This document shows, one piece after another, positions 42,479-51,194 of a DNA stretch of 51,194 bases. The notes beneath the pieces are model-generated. The model ran no database searches and was not told the DNA's origin. It worked only from the letters and a program-made list of their open reading frames with translations. Made by a program: the position numbers and the translations under genes. Position 1 is the stretch's first letter. Each line of letters starts with the position of its first letter. Source of the stretch: Geotalea toluenoxydans JCM 15764 (lineage in GTDB: Bacteria; Desulfobacterota; Desulfuromonadia; Geobacterales; Geobacteraceae); the NCBI RefSeq assembly GCF_001311985.1, contig NZ_BBCJ01000033.1, positions 1 through 51,194 of the forward strand, given 5' to 3'.

Positions 42479-43561
42479 TTAACGCTTTTGCATCGCGTCT
42501 GCCAAAGCCCGGTGGACTATCGCGCCGCCCTGGGTGTTTACAGCCCCGGCCAGGGCCGCATCCGATTTCAACGCCTCATCGATCCCCCGCCCTGCCAGTA
42601 TGCTGATGTACTGGAGGGTGGCGTTGGCCAGCGCCAGGGTGGAGGTCCTTGGATAGGCGCCCGGCATGTTGGCCACCGTGTAGTGCACCACCCCCTCTTC
42701 CAGGTAGATCGGATCATCATGTGTTGTGGGGCGACTTGTTTCTGCGCATCCCCCCTGGTCGATGGAAACATCAACCAATACCGACCCACGTTTCATGCTC
42801 CGCAGCATTTCTCGCGAAATGAGAAGCGGCGTTCTCCCTCCCGGCACCAACACCGCCCCGACCACCAGATCGGCAGTCTCGATTTCCTCCCGGAGGATCT
42901 GCCCGTTGAGTACCAGCGTCTTCAGCCTGCCGGGAAAAAGCTCCTCCAGCTCCTGCAAGCGCTCCACACTCCGGTTGAGGACGGTGGTGTCCATGCCGAG
43001 GCCGGTGCAGATCCGGGCAGCATTGGTGCCGACTACTCCGGCTCCCAATATCAGAGCACGGGCCGGTTTCACCCCGGGTACTCCGCAAGGCAGGATGCCT
43101 GCACCACCATCTTGCTTGTGCAGGTAGAATGCCCCAACCAGCGGCGCCATCCTTCCCGCCACCTCACTCATGGGGGTCAGCAGGGGGAGTGTCCCATCTT
43201 TTTCCAGTGTTTCGTAACCGATGGCGGTGATTTCCCTTTCCAGGAGAAATTCCAGCAGGGGAGCGTTGGGGGCCAGATGCAAATAGGTGAAAAGTGCCTG
43301 TCCTCGGCGGAAAAAATGGAATTCTTCAGCCAGGGGCTCCTTTACTTTCACAATGAGATCACTGCGGCCAAAGAGCTCCTCCCTGCCGCAGATCTCTGCC
43401 CCTCCCTGAAGGTACGCCCTGTCCTCAATACCGCTCCCTGTGCCGGCATCGGTCTCGACTAAAACAGAGTGCCCCTCCCGCGCCAGTTCCGCGGCACCAC
43501 CCGGTGTAATGCTTACCCGGTACTCGTGCCGTTTGATCTCTTTTGGTATACCTATGACCAT
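42479..43561 (-). CDS. ald: Alanine dehydrogenase
   Basis: Ald converts L-alanine to pyruvate and ammonia with NAD in the cytoplasm. The protein is intact at 360 residues, close to the family norm. It starts MVIGIPKEIKRHEYRVSITP; the pyruvate-binding and catalytic region includes LIVKVKEPLAEE (Lys) and FTYLHLAPN (His). The NAD site is ALILGAGVVGTNAARICTGL. YTVANMPGAYPRTSTLALAN is also highly typical. The start at 43561 fits the family better than one seven codons upstream; the ribosome binding site is a G-rich AAGGGGGGCGAG. It is divergent from a small lipoprotein gene. In anaerobes it may serve alanine use or ammonium assimilation. Confidence 0.96.
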   Translation of the reverse strand: MVIGIPKEIKRHEYRVSITPGGAAELAREGHSVLVETDAGTGSGIEDRAYLQGGAEICGREELFGRSDLIVKVKEPLAEEFHFFRRGQALFTYLHLAPNAPLLEFLLEREITAIGYETLEKDGTLPLLTPMSEVAGRMAPLVGAFYLHKQDGGAGILPCGVPGVKPARALILGAGVVGTNAARICTGLGMDTTVLNRSVERLQELEELFPGRLKTLVLNGQILREEIETADLVVGAVLVPGGRTPLLISREMLRSMKRGSVLVDVSIDQGGCAETSRPTTHDDPIYLEEGVVHYTVANMPGAYPRTSTLALANATLQYISILAGRGIDEALKSDAALAGAVNTQGGAIVHRALADAMQKR

Positions 43562-43598
43562 CTCGCCCCCCTTTGCATCCATTCCACTTTATCCGCAC

Positions 43599-43626
43599 AT
43601 TTTATCCCACAAGGGCCATTTGACAA
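43599..43626 (-). promoter_or_regulatory. ald: ald promoter
   Basis: On the minus strand TTGTCA (43626-43621), a 16-base spacer and TAAAAT (43604-43599) match the housekeeping consensus well. Confidence 0.7.
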
Positions 43627-43671
43627 CCTATTGCCAGCTCAATGCCCCAGTTCTGCCTATGGCCGCTTCAT

Positions 43672-43699
43672 TTGACTTAGGTACAGGCGAGAGTAAAAT
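43672..43699 (+). promoter_or_regulatory. Promoter of the Ala-rich lipoprotein gene
   Basis: TTGACT (43672-43677), a 16-base spacer and TAAAAT (43694-43699). The predicted start near 43706 leaves a leader of about 30 bases with AAGGAGA before the ATG. Confidence 0.75.
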
Positions 43700-43735
43700 T
43701 AGATTAGTTGTAATTAATGGTTTAAGGAGATTCCA

Positions 43736-44128
43736 ATGGCCATGGGTAGATTGATACAGGCAAGCCTGCTGCTCCTTATTGTCTCCGGCTGTGCAACAAA
43801 CAAGTCGGTTACTGAGCAGATCCAACCACTCTCCCACCGGGTCATCCAGCTGGAGCAAAAGATTTCGGCCCTGGAGAAGCAACTGAACGACCAGGACCAG
43901 AAGATTACCATTTCCTTGCAAAACAGCGAATCCGCCAGGAACAGCGCCGAAGCTGTCAAAACCTCGCTGATCAATGCTGAAAAAGGTTCGCAGAATTCTG
44001 CTGCCCGTGCTGAAGCGGCAGCAGCAACCTCCGAATCGGCTGCCGCCAGAGCAGAAAGCTCGGCAGCCCGGGCCGAAGAGGCGGGCAATCGTGCCGTCAA
44101 GGCCTTTGAACTTGAGCAGCGCAAATAA
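43736..44128 (+). CDS. Ala-rich coiled-coil lipoprotein, Braun lipoprotein-like (Lpp/OprI type)
   Basis: An intact 130-residue lipoprotein. The signal peptide ends in the lipobox VSGC with the lipidated Cys at residue 19. The mature chain is a long helical coiled coil: QPLSHRVIQLEQKISALEKQ first, then an Ala-rich zipper (ARAEAAAATSESAAARAESS and onward). The last residues are ELEQRK, so it ends in Arg-Lys, as E. coli Lpp does (its terminal Lys is linked to peptidoglycan). The next gene encodes an L,D-transpeptidase, the enzyme class that makes that link. AAGGAGA precedes the ATG. By inference it tethers the outer membrane to the cell wall. It is about twice as long as Lpp, which would suit a wider periplasmic span. 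Confidence 0.85.
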   Translation: MAMGRLIQASLLLLIVSGCATNKSVTEQIQPLSHRVIQLEQKISALEKQLNDQDQKITISLQNSESARNSAEAVKTSLINAEKGSQNSAARAEAAAATSESAAARAESSAARAEEAGNRAVKAFELEQRK

Positions 44129-44246
44129 ATGGACCATCCGGGCACTAATGATGTCGAAATGACGGGAGATCAGTTTGCAGGATGTCCCGTTGTTTTTTTC
44201 GGCATCGGCAAGTTGAGGCTGTATCACCTGTCCCTGAATATGCCCA

Positions 44247-45117
44247 ATGAAAATGTCAACCACAACGATAACCATAGCAGTTATTGCCTTCGCACTGCTC
44301 TGCAGGCTTGCATCGGCAAGAGTTTTTTTGCATACCGGCAACTGCATCGGCATGGTCAATATTTATAGGGTAATGCCGGATGAGTCCCTTATCGAGATTG
44401 CACGCAAGTTTGATCTGGGCTTCAATGAGATAGCAGATGCCAATCCTTCTGTGGACCCGTTCATTCCTCCCCCCGGCATGGATATTCAGCTGCCGTCGGC
44501 GTGGATTGTACCTCATCTGCCTCCCAAGAGGGGATTGTCATCAATCTTGCGGAAATGAGGCTTTATTTCTTCATACCCGGAAATGATCGTAAAATCATGA
44601 CATTTCCGGTAGGCATCGGCGAAGTCGGCAAAGAGACTCCCCTTGGTACCTTTTCGGTGATCGAAAAGCTGTCGGACCCGGTCTGGCATGTCCCGCCATC
44701 GATCCGCATGGAAAGGCCAGACCTGAAGAAAACAGTGGCGGCCGGGCCGGAAAATCCCCTGGGAACGCGTGCTCTGCGACTGTCGGTCAAGGACGTGCTG
44801 ATCCACGGCACCAACAGGCCATGGGGACAAGGAAGAAGGGTGAGTCACGCTGTCTCAGACTTTACCCGGAGGACATTCTGCAGCTGTATGAAGCAGTGCC
44901 GGTCGGAATGAAGGTGACCATCGTCAGCCAGGCGGTGAAAATCGGCACCAGGGGTAGTAGAATATTGGCTGAGATTCACCGGTCCGACGGCACCGACTAC
45001 CTTGCGGAGGCACTGGCATTGCTCCAAGGACAGGACATTCTCGAACAGGTAGACCTGCTGAAATTAAAGGTGGCAATTTATCAAAAAAGGGGAATACCCG
45101 TAGATATATCCCGATAG
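44247..45117 (+). CDS. L,D-transpeptidase with LysM domain (ErfK/YbiS/YcfS/YnhG type), frameshifted copy
   Basis: A periplasmic enzyme that makes L,D cross-links or attaches proteins to peptidoglycan. The signal peptide is MSTTTITIAVIAFALLCRLA. A LysM-like domain follows (VNIYRVMPDESLIEIARKFD). The YkuD domain starts IVINLAEMRLYFF, has GETPLGTF-type sequence (GKETPLGTFSV), the His motif VLIHGTNRPWGQG and, after repair, the catalytic SHGCLRLYPED. Bases are missing near 44534 and 44849; the second hides the catalytic Cys motif. Restored length is 290. No convincing ribosome binding site is seen; ATG codons at 44247 and 44253 are both possible. It follows the Ala-rich lipoprotein gene. Confidence 0.92.
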
Positions 45118-45171
45118 CCAAGAATGGAAAGTGGCAGGGCGTTAGTAGTCAAACTCTTTTGGAGGCAGCTC

Positions 45172-46601
45172 ATGCTAAAATGCAGAATGGCCGTTATCCG
45201 CAGAGTAACCCTTTTGGTTCTGACCATCCTCGTTCTCAGTACCTCCCAGGGAGGCTGCGAGAGCAAGAAAAAGCCGGAGGTGAACAGCTCATTCCGGTCC
45301 TTTGCCGATATTGCGGAAAAGGTGAAACCAGCGGTGGTCAACATCAGTACCACTTCGACGGTAAAGGTGCCGGCCAACCCCCTTGAGCAGTTTCTCGGCC
45401 CCAATGACGACAGTCCGCTCAGCGAGTTTTTTAAACGCAACTTCGGTGAGAACGGTGAGCGGGAAATGAAGCAGCAGAGTCTCGGCTCCGGCTCCATCAT
45501 CAACAAGGACGGACTCATCCTCACCACCAACCATGTGGTGGACAATGCCGAGGAAATAAAGGTCAAGCTGTCGGATGGCCGTGAGTTCAAGGCAAAGGTC
45601 ATCGGCAGGGACGCTAAAACCGATCTTGCCCTGATCAAGATCGCCTCCCCCTTCGAGAACCTGCCGGTGCTCTCACTTGGCGATTCCGACAGGATGAGGG
45701 TCGCGATTGGGTCATCGCCGTCGGTAACCCCTTCGGCCTGGAAGAGACCGTGACCCATGGCATAATCAGCGGCACGGCCAGGGTCATCGGCTCCGGACCC
45801 TATGACAACTTTCTCCAGACCGATGCCCCCATCAATCCCGGCAACAGCGGCGGGCCGCTGGTCAACGTGACCGGGGAAGTCATCGGCATCAACACCATCA
45901 TCGTCTCAGGAGGCCAGGGGCTTGGTTTCGCTGTGCCTTCCACACTGGCGTCATCGGTTGTCGACCAGTTGAAGGAAAAAGGGAAGGTTGTGCGCGGCTG
46001 GATGGGGGTCAGCATCCAGAATGTCAGCCCGCCCATTGCGAAAGCTTTCGGCCTCAAAGAGCCGAAAGGTGCACTCATTGCCGACGTCATTGCCGGCGGT
46101 CCTGCAGACAAGGGGGGGATGAAGAGTGGCGACATAATCAGCTCCTTTGACGGCAAGGAAATTAAAACTGCCAACGATTTATCGCGCGTTGTTGCGGGAA
46201 CCGCTGTCGGCAAGGAGATCAAGGGCACGGCCATTCGCGATGGCAAAGAGATCCCCTTCACCATGAAGGTGGAGGAACTGACCGAAGAACGGACTGCGTC
46301 AAAGGCGCTACCGCCGCTTCACGGTTTCGGCATGAAACTGGAGGATATGACACCGAAACTGAGAGAACAGCTGAAAAGCGAGGAGAAGGCAGGTGTGGTG
46401 GTAGTGGATGTGGAGCCGGGGAGTCTTGCTGATGATGCCGGAATAAAGCCTGGTGATGTGGTGAGGGAAATAAATCGCAAGCCGGTGAAGAATCTGGCGG
46501 AATATGGTGCAGAAGCTGAAAAGATCAAGAAGGGTGAGCCGATCCTGCTGCTGCTCAAGAGGGGCAAGCAGACCTTCTACATCAGCATCGAAAAATCATA
46601 A
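45172..46601 (+). CDS. degP: HtrA/DegP family serine protease, frameshifted copy
   Basis: A periplasmic quality-control protease. The N-terminus has a signal sequence ([18 protein letters not shown]), possibly a lipoprotein type though the lipobox is imperfect. The trypsin-like triad is H121 in [11 protein letters not shown]151 in [10 protein letters not shown] and Ser in [12 protein letters not shown]. Two PDZ domains follow ([20 protein letters not shown] and [20 protein letters not shown]). GGAGG lies six bases before the ATG at 45172. One base is missing near 45703, in [20 protein letters not shown]; restored length is 476. It lies in a run of envelope genes and may help handle stressed lipoproteins. 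Confidence 0.94.
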
Positions 46602-46634
46602 ACGAGAGACAGCCGCAAAAGCTTGATCTGTAGG

Positions 46635-47255
46635 TTAATCGGCATGCTCTTTGTGGGAGGCCCGCGGCAGCGACCAGTTGTAACGGATGGCGAGAAGGCG
46701 CAGCACTATGACCGCCAGAGCTGCAATCAGCGAGGCATAGTTCCCCGGCAGTGGAGTGAAGTGCAGCAGATAGAGAAGTGCGGCGCCTGCCAGACAGGCC
46801 GAGGCATAAACCTCCCTTTGCAGCACCAATGGCACGTGGGTGGAGAGCATGTCGCGGACCATGCCCCCTGCAGTAGCTGTCATGACCCCCATCATGATGG
46901 AACCGAAGAATCCAATGTGGAAGGCAATGGCTTTACTGGTACCGATGACGACGAAGGTCCCGAGCCCGACCGCATCGCAGTAGAGCAGCGGATGATGAAA
47001 ACGATCGATGTTTCGATGAAAGATAAATACTGCAACGGACACACACAGGGATAGATAAAGGTAGGTTTCATCCTTGAAGATGAAGGGGGGCGTGTCTCCC
47101 AGGAGCAGATCCCGGATAGTGCCGCCACCGGTGGCAGTAACCAGACCGAGCACCAGCACGCCGAAAAGATCCATATTGCGGCGCACTCCGGCCAGCGCGC
47201 CTGATGCGGCAAAGGCAGCGGTACCCAGGAGATCGAGAGTGTAAAGTAGGTTCAT
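46635..47255 (-). CDS. TRIC / UPF0126 family membrane protein (YicG-like)
   Basis: An intact 206-residue inner-membrane protein with about seven hydrophobic helices. The two internal repeats each carry the glycine-rich loop: VTATGGGTIRDLLLGDTPPF and MTATAGGMVRDMLSTHVPLV. The TGGGTxRD and AGGMxRD pattern is the signature of this family, related to trimeric intracellular cation channels. The start at 47255 has AAGGAG upstream. A cation or glycine transport role has been proposed for relatives; the function here is not known. It converges on the htrA gene, 33 bases away. Confidence 0.9.
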   Translation of the reverse strand: MNLLYTLDLLGTAAFAASGALAGVRRNMDLFGVLVLGLVTATGGGTIRDLLLGDTPPFIFKDETYLYLSLCVSVAVFIFHRNIDRFHHPLLYCDAVGLGTFVVIGTSKAIAFHIGFFGSIMMGVMTATAGGMVRDMLSTHVPLVLQREVYASACLAGAALLYLLHFTPLPGNYASLIAALAVIVLRLLAIRYNWSLPRASHKEHAD

Positions 47256-47313
47256 GCCCCGGCTCCTTCCGGAATTTATCAATGGGCAGCACGGCAAGCT
47301 GCTAAGCGTTGCT

Positions 47314-47344
47314 AAAAGAAAAGGGCCGGCATTTTTGCCGACCC
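47314..47344 (-). terminator. Terminator of the serS-tRNA operon
   Basis: A 9-bp stem with one G-U pair (47323-47331 with 47336-47344), followed on the minus strand by TTTTCTTTT. It starts just past the 3' end of tRNA-Arg(ACG). Confidence 0.88.
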
Positions 47345-47351
47345 TTTATTA

Positions 47352-47428
47352 TGGCGCGCTCGGAGAGATTCGAACTCCCGACCCCAAGATTCGTAGTCTT
47401 GTGCTCTATCCAGCTGAGCTACGAGCGC
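47352..47428 (-). tRNA. tRNA-Arg, anticodon ACG
   Basis: A 77-nt cloverleaf on the minus strand. The acceptor stem GCGCTCG/CGAGCGC is followed by G and an encoded CCA. The anticodon stem-loop is CAAGA-CTACGAA-TCTTG. The wobble A is normally edited to inosine by TadA, so it reads CGU, CGC and CGA. Its 5' end is five bases after the stop codon of the DUF2155 gene. Confidence 0.97.
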
Positions 47429-47433
47429 ATATC

Positions 47434-47919
47434 CTAACCTGCCGGGACAAAGTCCTGCAGGGTAAAGCCGTAACGGGGATGCTGAAATGCATGGGTTGTG
47501 GGATAAAGAGTAAACAGCCATCCCTTGAAAATTTCCTTGCCGTTTTCAATCACCCTAACCTGCGCTGCAGGATTTTTCGGCTCGTTTGACTGGGATGTAA
47601 GGGTGGTTCCCTCCATGACGAACTGGGGAAGGAAGTTATCCACCTTCAAGGTCAGGTTTCCTCCCGGCAGGGTTACCTCGCGCCGATATTCACCGTGTAG
47701 ATGGTGTCCTTTTTAGTTGTCTTATCGGTTACGGCAATCTTCACCGCTTTCCACTTGCCTTTGACATTATCCGGCACCACAACAGTGGTCTGCTTTTTAG
47801 TCACCTGACCTTGCGGCGCTGCCGTCTCGCTGGGCTTTTTTTTCCTCTTTTTTGGAGCAGCCCCCCAAAGCAACCATCGCCATCAGGGTCAAAATTAAAG
47901 ATTTCAGCACTGTCTTCAC
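47434..47919 (-). CDS. DUF2155 domain lipoprotein, frameshifted copy
   Basis: A small exported protein. GGAGG precedes a GTG start at 47919. The signal sequence KTVLKSLILTLMAMVALGGC ends in a lipobox with Cys at residue 21. A Lys-rich linker leads into the conserved part: VVVPDNVKGKWKAVKIAV, FLPQFVMEGTTLTSQSNEPK, NPAAQVRVIENGKEIFKGW and FPxTHAF-like sequence (LYPTTHAFQHPRYGFTLQDF), which is the DUF2155 pattern. Frame breaks lie in a run of eight A near 47851 and near 47688. Restored length is about 161 residues. The function is unknown. It is wedged between two tRNA genes and likely shares the serS transcript. Confidence 0.85.
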
Positions 47920-47957
47920 ACAACCTCCAAACCTAAAGCATTTCCATTGACAATAAG

Positions 47958-48050
47958 TGGCGGAGAGAGAGGGATTCGAACCCTCGATACCGGTTTCCCA
48001 GTATACTCGCTTAGCAGGCGAGCGCCTTCGACCTACTCGGCCATCTCTCC
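47958..48050 (-). tRNA. tRNA-Ser, anticodon GCU
   Basis: A 93-nt class II tRNA on the minus strand. The acceptor stem GGAGAGA/TCTCTCC is followed by G and an encoded CCA. The anticodon stem-loop is CTCGC-CTGCTAA-GCGAG. The long variable arm (TATACTGGGAAACCGGTATC) is typical of tRNA-Ser. It reads AGU and AGC. Confidence 0.97.
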
Positions 48051-48059
48051 TTAAAATCA

Positions 48060-48133
48060 GTTCAAGGTTCTATGTTCGATGTTCTACGTTTTTGACTCTA
48101 ACACGGAACTTAGAACTTTGAACTTAGAACCTG
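48060..48133. repeat. Heptad repeat array forming an inverted repeat between two tRNA-Ser genes
   Basis: Five heptads of the form GTTCNAN (GTTCAAG, GTTCTAT, GTTCGAT, GTTCTAC, GTTTTTG; 48060-48094) are followed after 11 bases by four heptads in inverse sense (GAACTTA, GAACTTT, GAACTTA, GAACCTG; 48106-48133). The transcript could fold into a long imperfect hairpin. Confidence 0.75.
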
Positions 48134-48139
48134 TTTTTC

Positions 48140-48225
48140 TGGCGGAGGAAGTAGGATTCGAACCCACGGAACTTTCGTTCAACGGTTTTCAAGACCGCCG
48201 CCTTCAACCACTCGGCCATTCCTCC
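48140..48225 (-). tRNA. tRNA-Ser, anticodon UGA
   Basis: An 86-nt class II tRNA on the minus strand. The acceptor stem GGAGGAA/TTCCTCC is followed by G and an encoded CCA. The anticodon loop is CTTGAAA inside CGGT/ACCG. The variable arm is GTTGAACGAAAGTTC. It reads UCN serine codons. Its 5' end is six bases after the serS stop codon. Confidence 0.97.
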
Positions 48226-48231
48226 GGAAAG

Positions 48232-49497
<1,266 letters not shown>

Positions 49498-49603
49498 GAA
49501 AAAGGCCTTTACAATCGGATAAACGAAGCTATATTTTTTAGCATTTGACCGAAAAATAGTCAATACTTTAATAGAAAAAATCCATTAACGAGAAAAGCCC
49601 GCC

Positions 49604-50658
49604 ATGCATTCCCGACTGCTGTTGGTTTTACTGGTCCTTACCGTGAGCATGCCTACCCTTGCCATCGCCGGCCAAGTGGTCATCAACGCCGTTGGCGACA
49701 TCATGCTCGCCGGAAAGGGAGGCGCGGCGTTGGAACGTATGGGCTACGACTATCCGTTTGCCGCCACTGTTGCAGCTCTGAAAGCGGGGGATCTTGCCAT
49801 GGGCAACCTGGAAACACCAATTACCAGCGGCGGCTTGGAATTCAAAAACAAAAGTTACCGGTTCAAAGCCGTTCCCCAAGCTGCTGCTGCATTGAAACGG
49901 GCAGGCTTCAGGGTGCTTTCCATGGCAAACAATCACATGCTCGACTACGGCGCCGACGGCTTGTTGGAAACCATCTATCACCTGGATAAACAGGGGATTA
50001 AACACAGTGGAGCCGGTAAATCCCTGACTGAGGCCCGTCGAGAGGCAATAGTCGACTGCAACGGTAATAGGATTGCATTCCTTTCCTATTCTCTCACTTA
50101 CCCTGCGGAATTTTCGCCGCCGGCAGGCGCGCCGGGACAGCACCCGGCTATCCTTCCTACTATGAAAAGGATATCTCCAGAGCCAGAGCCAATGCTGATT
50201 GCGTGATCGTCTCGTTTCATTGGGGACAGGAAGGGGCCGCCACGCCGAAAAGATATCAGGTTCTAACAGCCCGCAGGGCGGTAGAGGCCGGAGCAGATCT
50301 GGTCATCGGCCACCATCCCCACGTTCTGCAGGGGATCGAAAGCTACAGGAACGGCCTGATCTTTTACAGCTTGGGCAACTTTGCCTTCGGCAGCCTGAGC
50401 AGGAACTCCGACAGGAGCATCATCGCCCGGATTACGTTGGATAGGGGGGTAAAGGAAGCCGAACTGATTCCCATCAACGTTCTTAACCATGAGGTCAGGT
50501 TTCAGCCGGCCATACTAAAGGGAAAAAGAGGTAAGAATGTAATCGAGCGTTTACGGGCAATTTCCAGCATGATGGGCACCACCATACGAAATGAGAACGG
50601 TCGTTACCTGATCGATCTGCAACAGACCGGACAAACTCTTGCGGAAAGAAGGGAATAA
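49604..50658 (+). CDS. CapA/PgsA-type metallophosphatase-fold protein, frameshifted copy
   Basis: An exported protein (signal peptide MHSRLLLVLLVLTVSMPTLA) of the CapA family, which shares the calcineurin-like fold. Motifs are NAVGDIMLAGKGG (first metal Asp), AMGNLETPITSGG, LSMANNHMLDYG, VIVSFHWGQEG, VIGHHPHVLQGIE and FYSLGNFAFG. One base is missing near 50136; restored length is 351 residues. In Bacillus CapA/PgsA takes part in poly-gamma-glutamate export, but most homologues are not tied to a capsule locus and none is seen here. It is divergent from serS and two bases upstream of the next gene, so those two form an operon. Confidence 0.9.
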
Positions 50659-50660
50659 CC

Positions 50661-51194
50661 ATGTACCGACTGTTTGTTGCTGTTGACTTGCCTGATAAGG
50701 TGAAAAAATCGGTGACGGACATCAGATGTGAGCTGCCGGGGGCTCGCTGGGTCGCGGAGGAACAGCTGCACCTCACCTTACGCTTTATCGGTGACGCTGA
50801 TGAACTGACTATGCGAGCCATAAAAACAGCGTTTAAGGAATTGACCTCACCGGCATTTCAACTTGCCCTTTGCGGCGTTGGTCATTTCCCGCCAGGGAAA
50901 CACCCCCGGGTGCTCTGGGTGGGGATGACAGTAAGCGAGCAGCTATTGGCACTGCAGCAGCAGGTGGAGCTGGCCTTGATGGAGGCTGGTATCCCTTCGG
51001 AAGACCGGAAATTCTCCCCCACATAACCATCGCCAGACTGAAGGAAACGCCGGCACGGCTGGTGATAGCCCTTGAGGAAAAGGAGAAGCTTTCGCCAGCG
51101 AATCTTTTCAGGTAACTCAATTCCATCTCTATTCCAGCACCCTCACCGGCAGCGGTGCCATCCATACCCGGCAGGCCAGTTACCCTCTGATCTT
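50661..51194 (+). CDS. thpR: RNA 2',3'-cyclic phosphodiesterase / 2'-5' RNA ligase (ThpR, LigT family), partial and frameshifted
   Basis: A small cytoplasmic 2H-phosphoesterase. The two catalytic HxT motifs are H37-L-T in LHLTLRFIG and, after repair, HIT in SPHITIARLK. VGHFPPGKHPRVLWVGM and the start MYRLFVAVDLPDKVKKSVTD are also typical. Bases are missing near 51020 and 51108; after the second the frame reads VTQFHLYSSTLTGSGAIHTR, the usual C-terminal part, and runs off the window at 51194. GAAGGGAATAA overlaps the capA stop and serves as its ribosome binding site. Family members ligate tRNA halves or open cyclic phosphates in vitro; the in vivo role is unclear. Confidence 0.92.

Noticed and set aside
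45690..45720. Programmed ribosomal frameshift in the HtrA gene
   Set aside because: No slippery heptamer or downstream structure is evident, and the break fits loss of one G from GTCGGCGATTGG, like dozens of others in the window.

Overview
The window looks like chromosome of a Geobacter-like bacterium (Desulfuromonadia/Desulfobacterota). The basis is indirect: moderately high GC, AGGAGG-type ribosome binding sites, a mix of anaerobic ferredoxin, MlaA, RND efflux and trehalose/alpha-glucan genes, and no phage, insertion sequence or CRISPR signature. Species cannot be named from the sequence alone. Roughly half of the genes, including essential ones such as serS, are broken by isolated 1-base indels, nearly all deletions of one base from a short run. 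Restoring them gives family-typical lengths, so they are best read as sequence errors. Broken genes are annotated here over their full restored span.

Layout. 1-4.2 kb: uvrB, a lone response regulator, tatA, and a yceI-marR pair with two matching palindromic operators. 4.2-10.9 kb: a complete tripartite RND efflux operon (tetR, adaptor, pump, outer membrane factor) with two matching TetR operators. 11-14.2 kb: a coupled glycosyltransferase pair, tRNA-Arg and a small secreted protein. 14.3-27.2 kb: a five-gene minus-strand operon for trehalose and maltose-1-phosphate glucan metabolism (treZ, GH57-DUF3536, treY, glgE, treS-maltokinase fusion). 27.4-31 kb: small secreted or membrane proteins, a DUF922 protease, a glycine-rich repeat protein behind a structured leader, and a stress-type SDR. 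This part looks like a stress/desiccation neighbourhood beside the trehalose operon.

31-36.8 kb holds an AspT-type transporter, an alpha/beta hydrolase, an alkaline phosphatase lipoprotein, a thioesterase and a nucleotidyltransferase. 36.8-47.3 kb is an envelope region: a class A penicillin-binding protein, a translationally coupled trio (alpha/beta hydrolase, MlaA, Cys-rich Fe-S protein), alanine dehydrogenase, an Ala-rich lipoprotein ending in Arg-Lys followed by an L,D-transpeptidase (a possible Braun-lipoprotein-like system), an HtrA protease and a TRIC-type channel. 47.3-49.5 kb is a mixed mRNA-tRNA operon: serS, tRNA-Ser(UGA), tRNA-Ser(GCU), a DUF2155 lipoprotein and tRNA-Arg(ACG), separated by very short gaps. 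The window ends with a CapA-like protein and a 2'-5' RNA ligase-like protein that runs off the edge.

The most interesting items are the lipoprotein/L,D-transpeptidase pair, the serS-tRNA operon with a heptad-repeat hairpin between its tRNA genes, the hydrolase-MlaA-Fe-S trio, the glycine-rich repeat protein with a leader that can fold two ways, and the combined trehalose/GlgE operon with an unexplained GH57-DUF3536 member.
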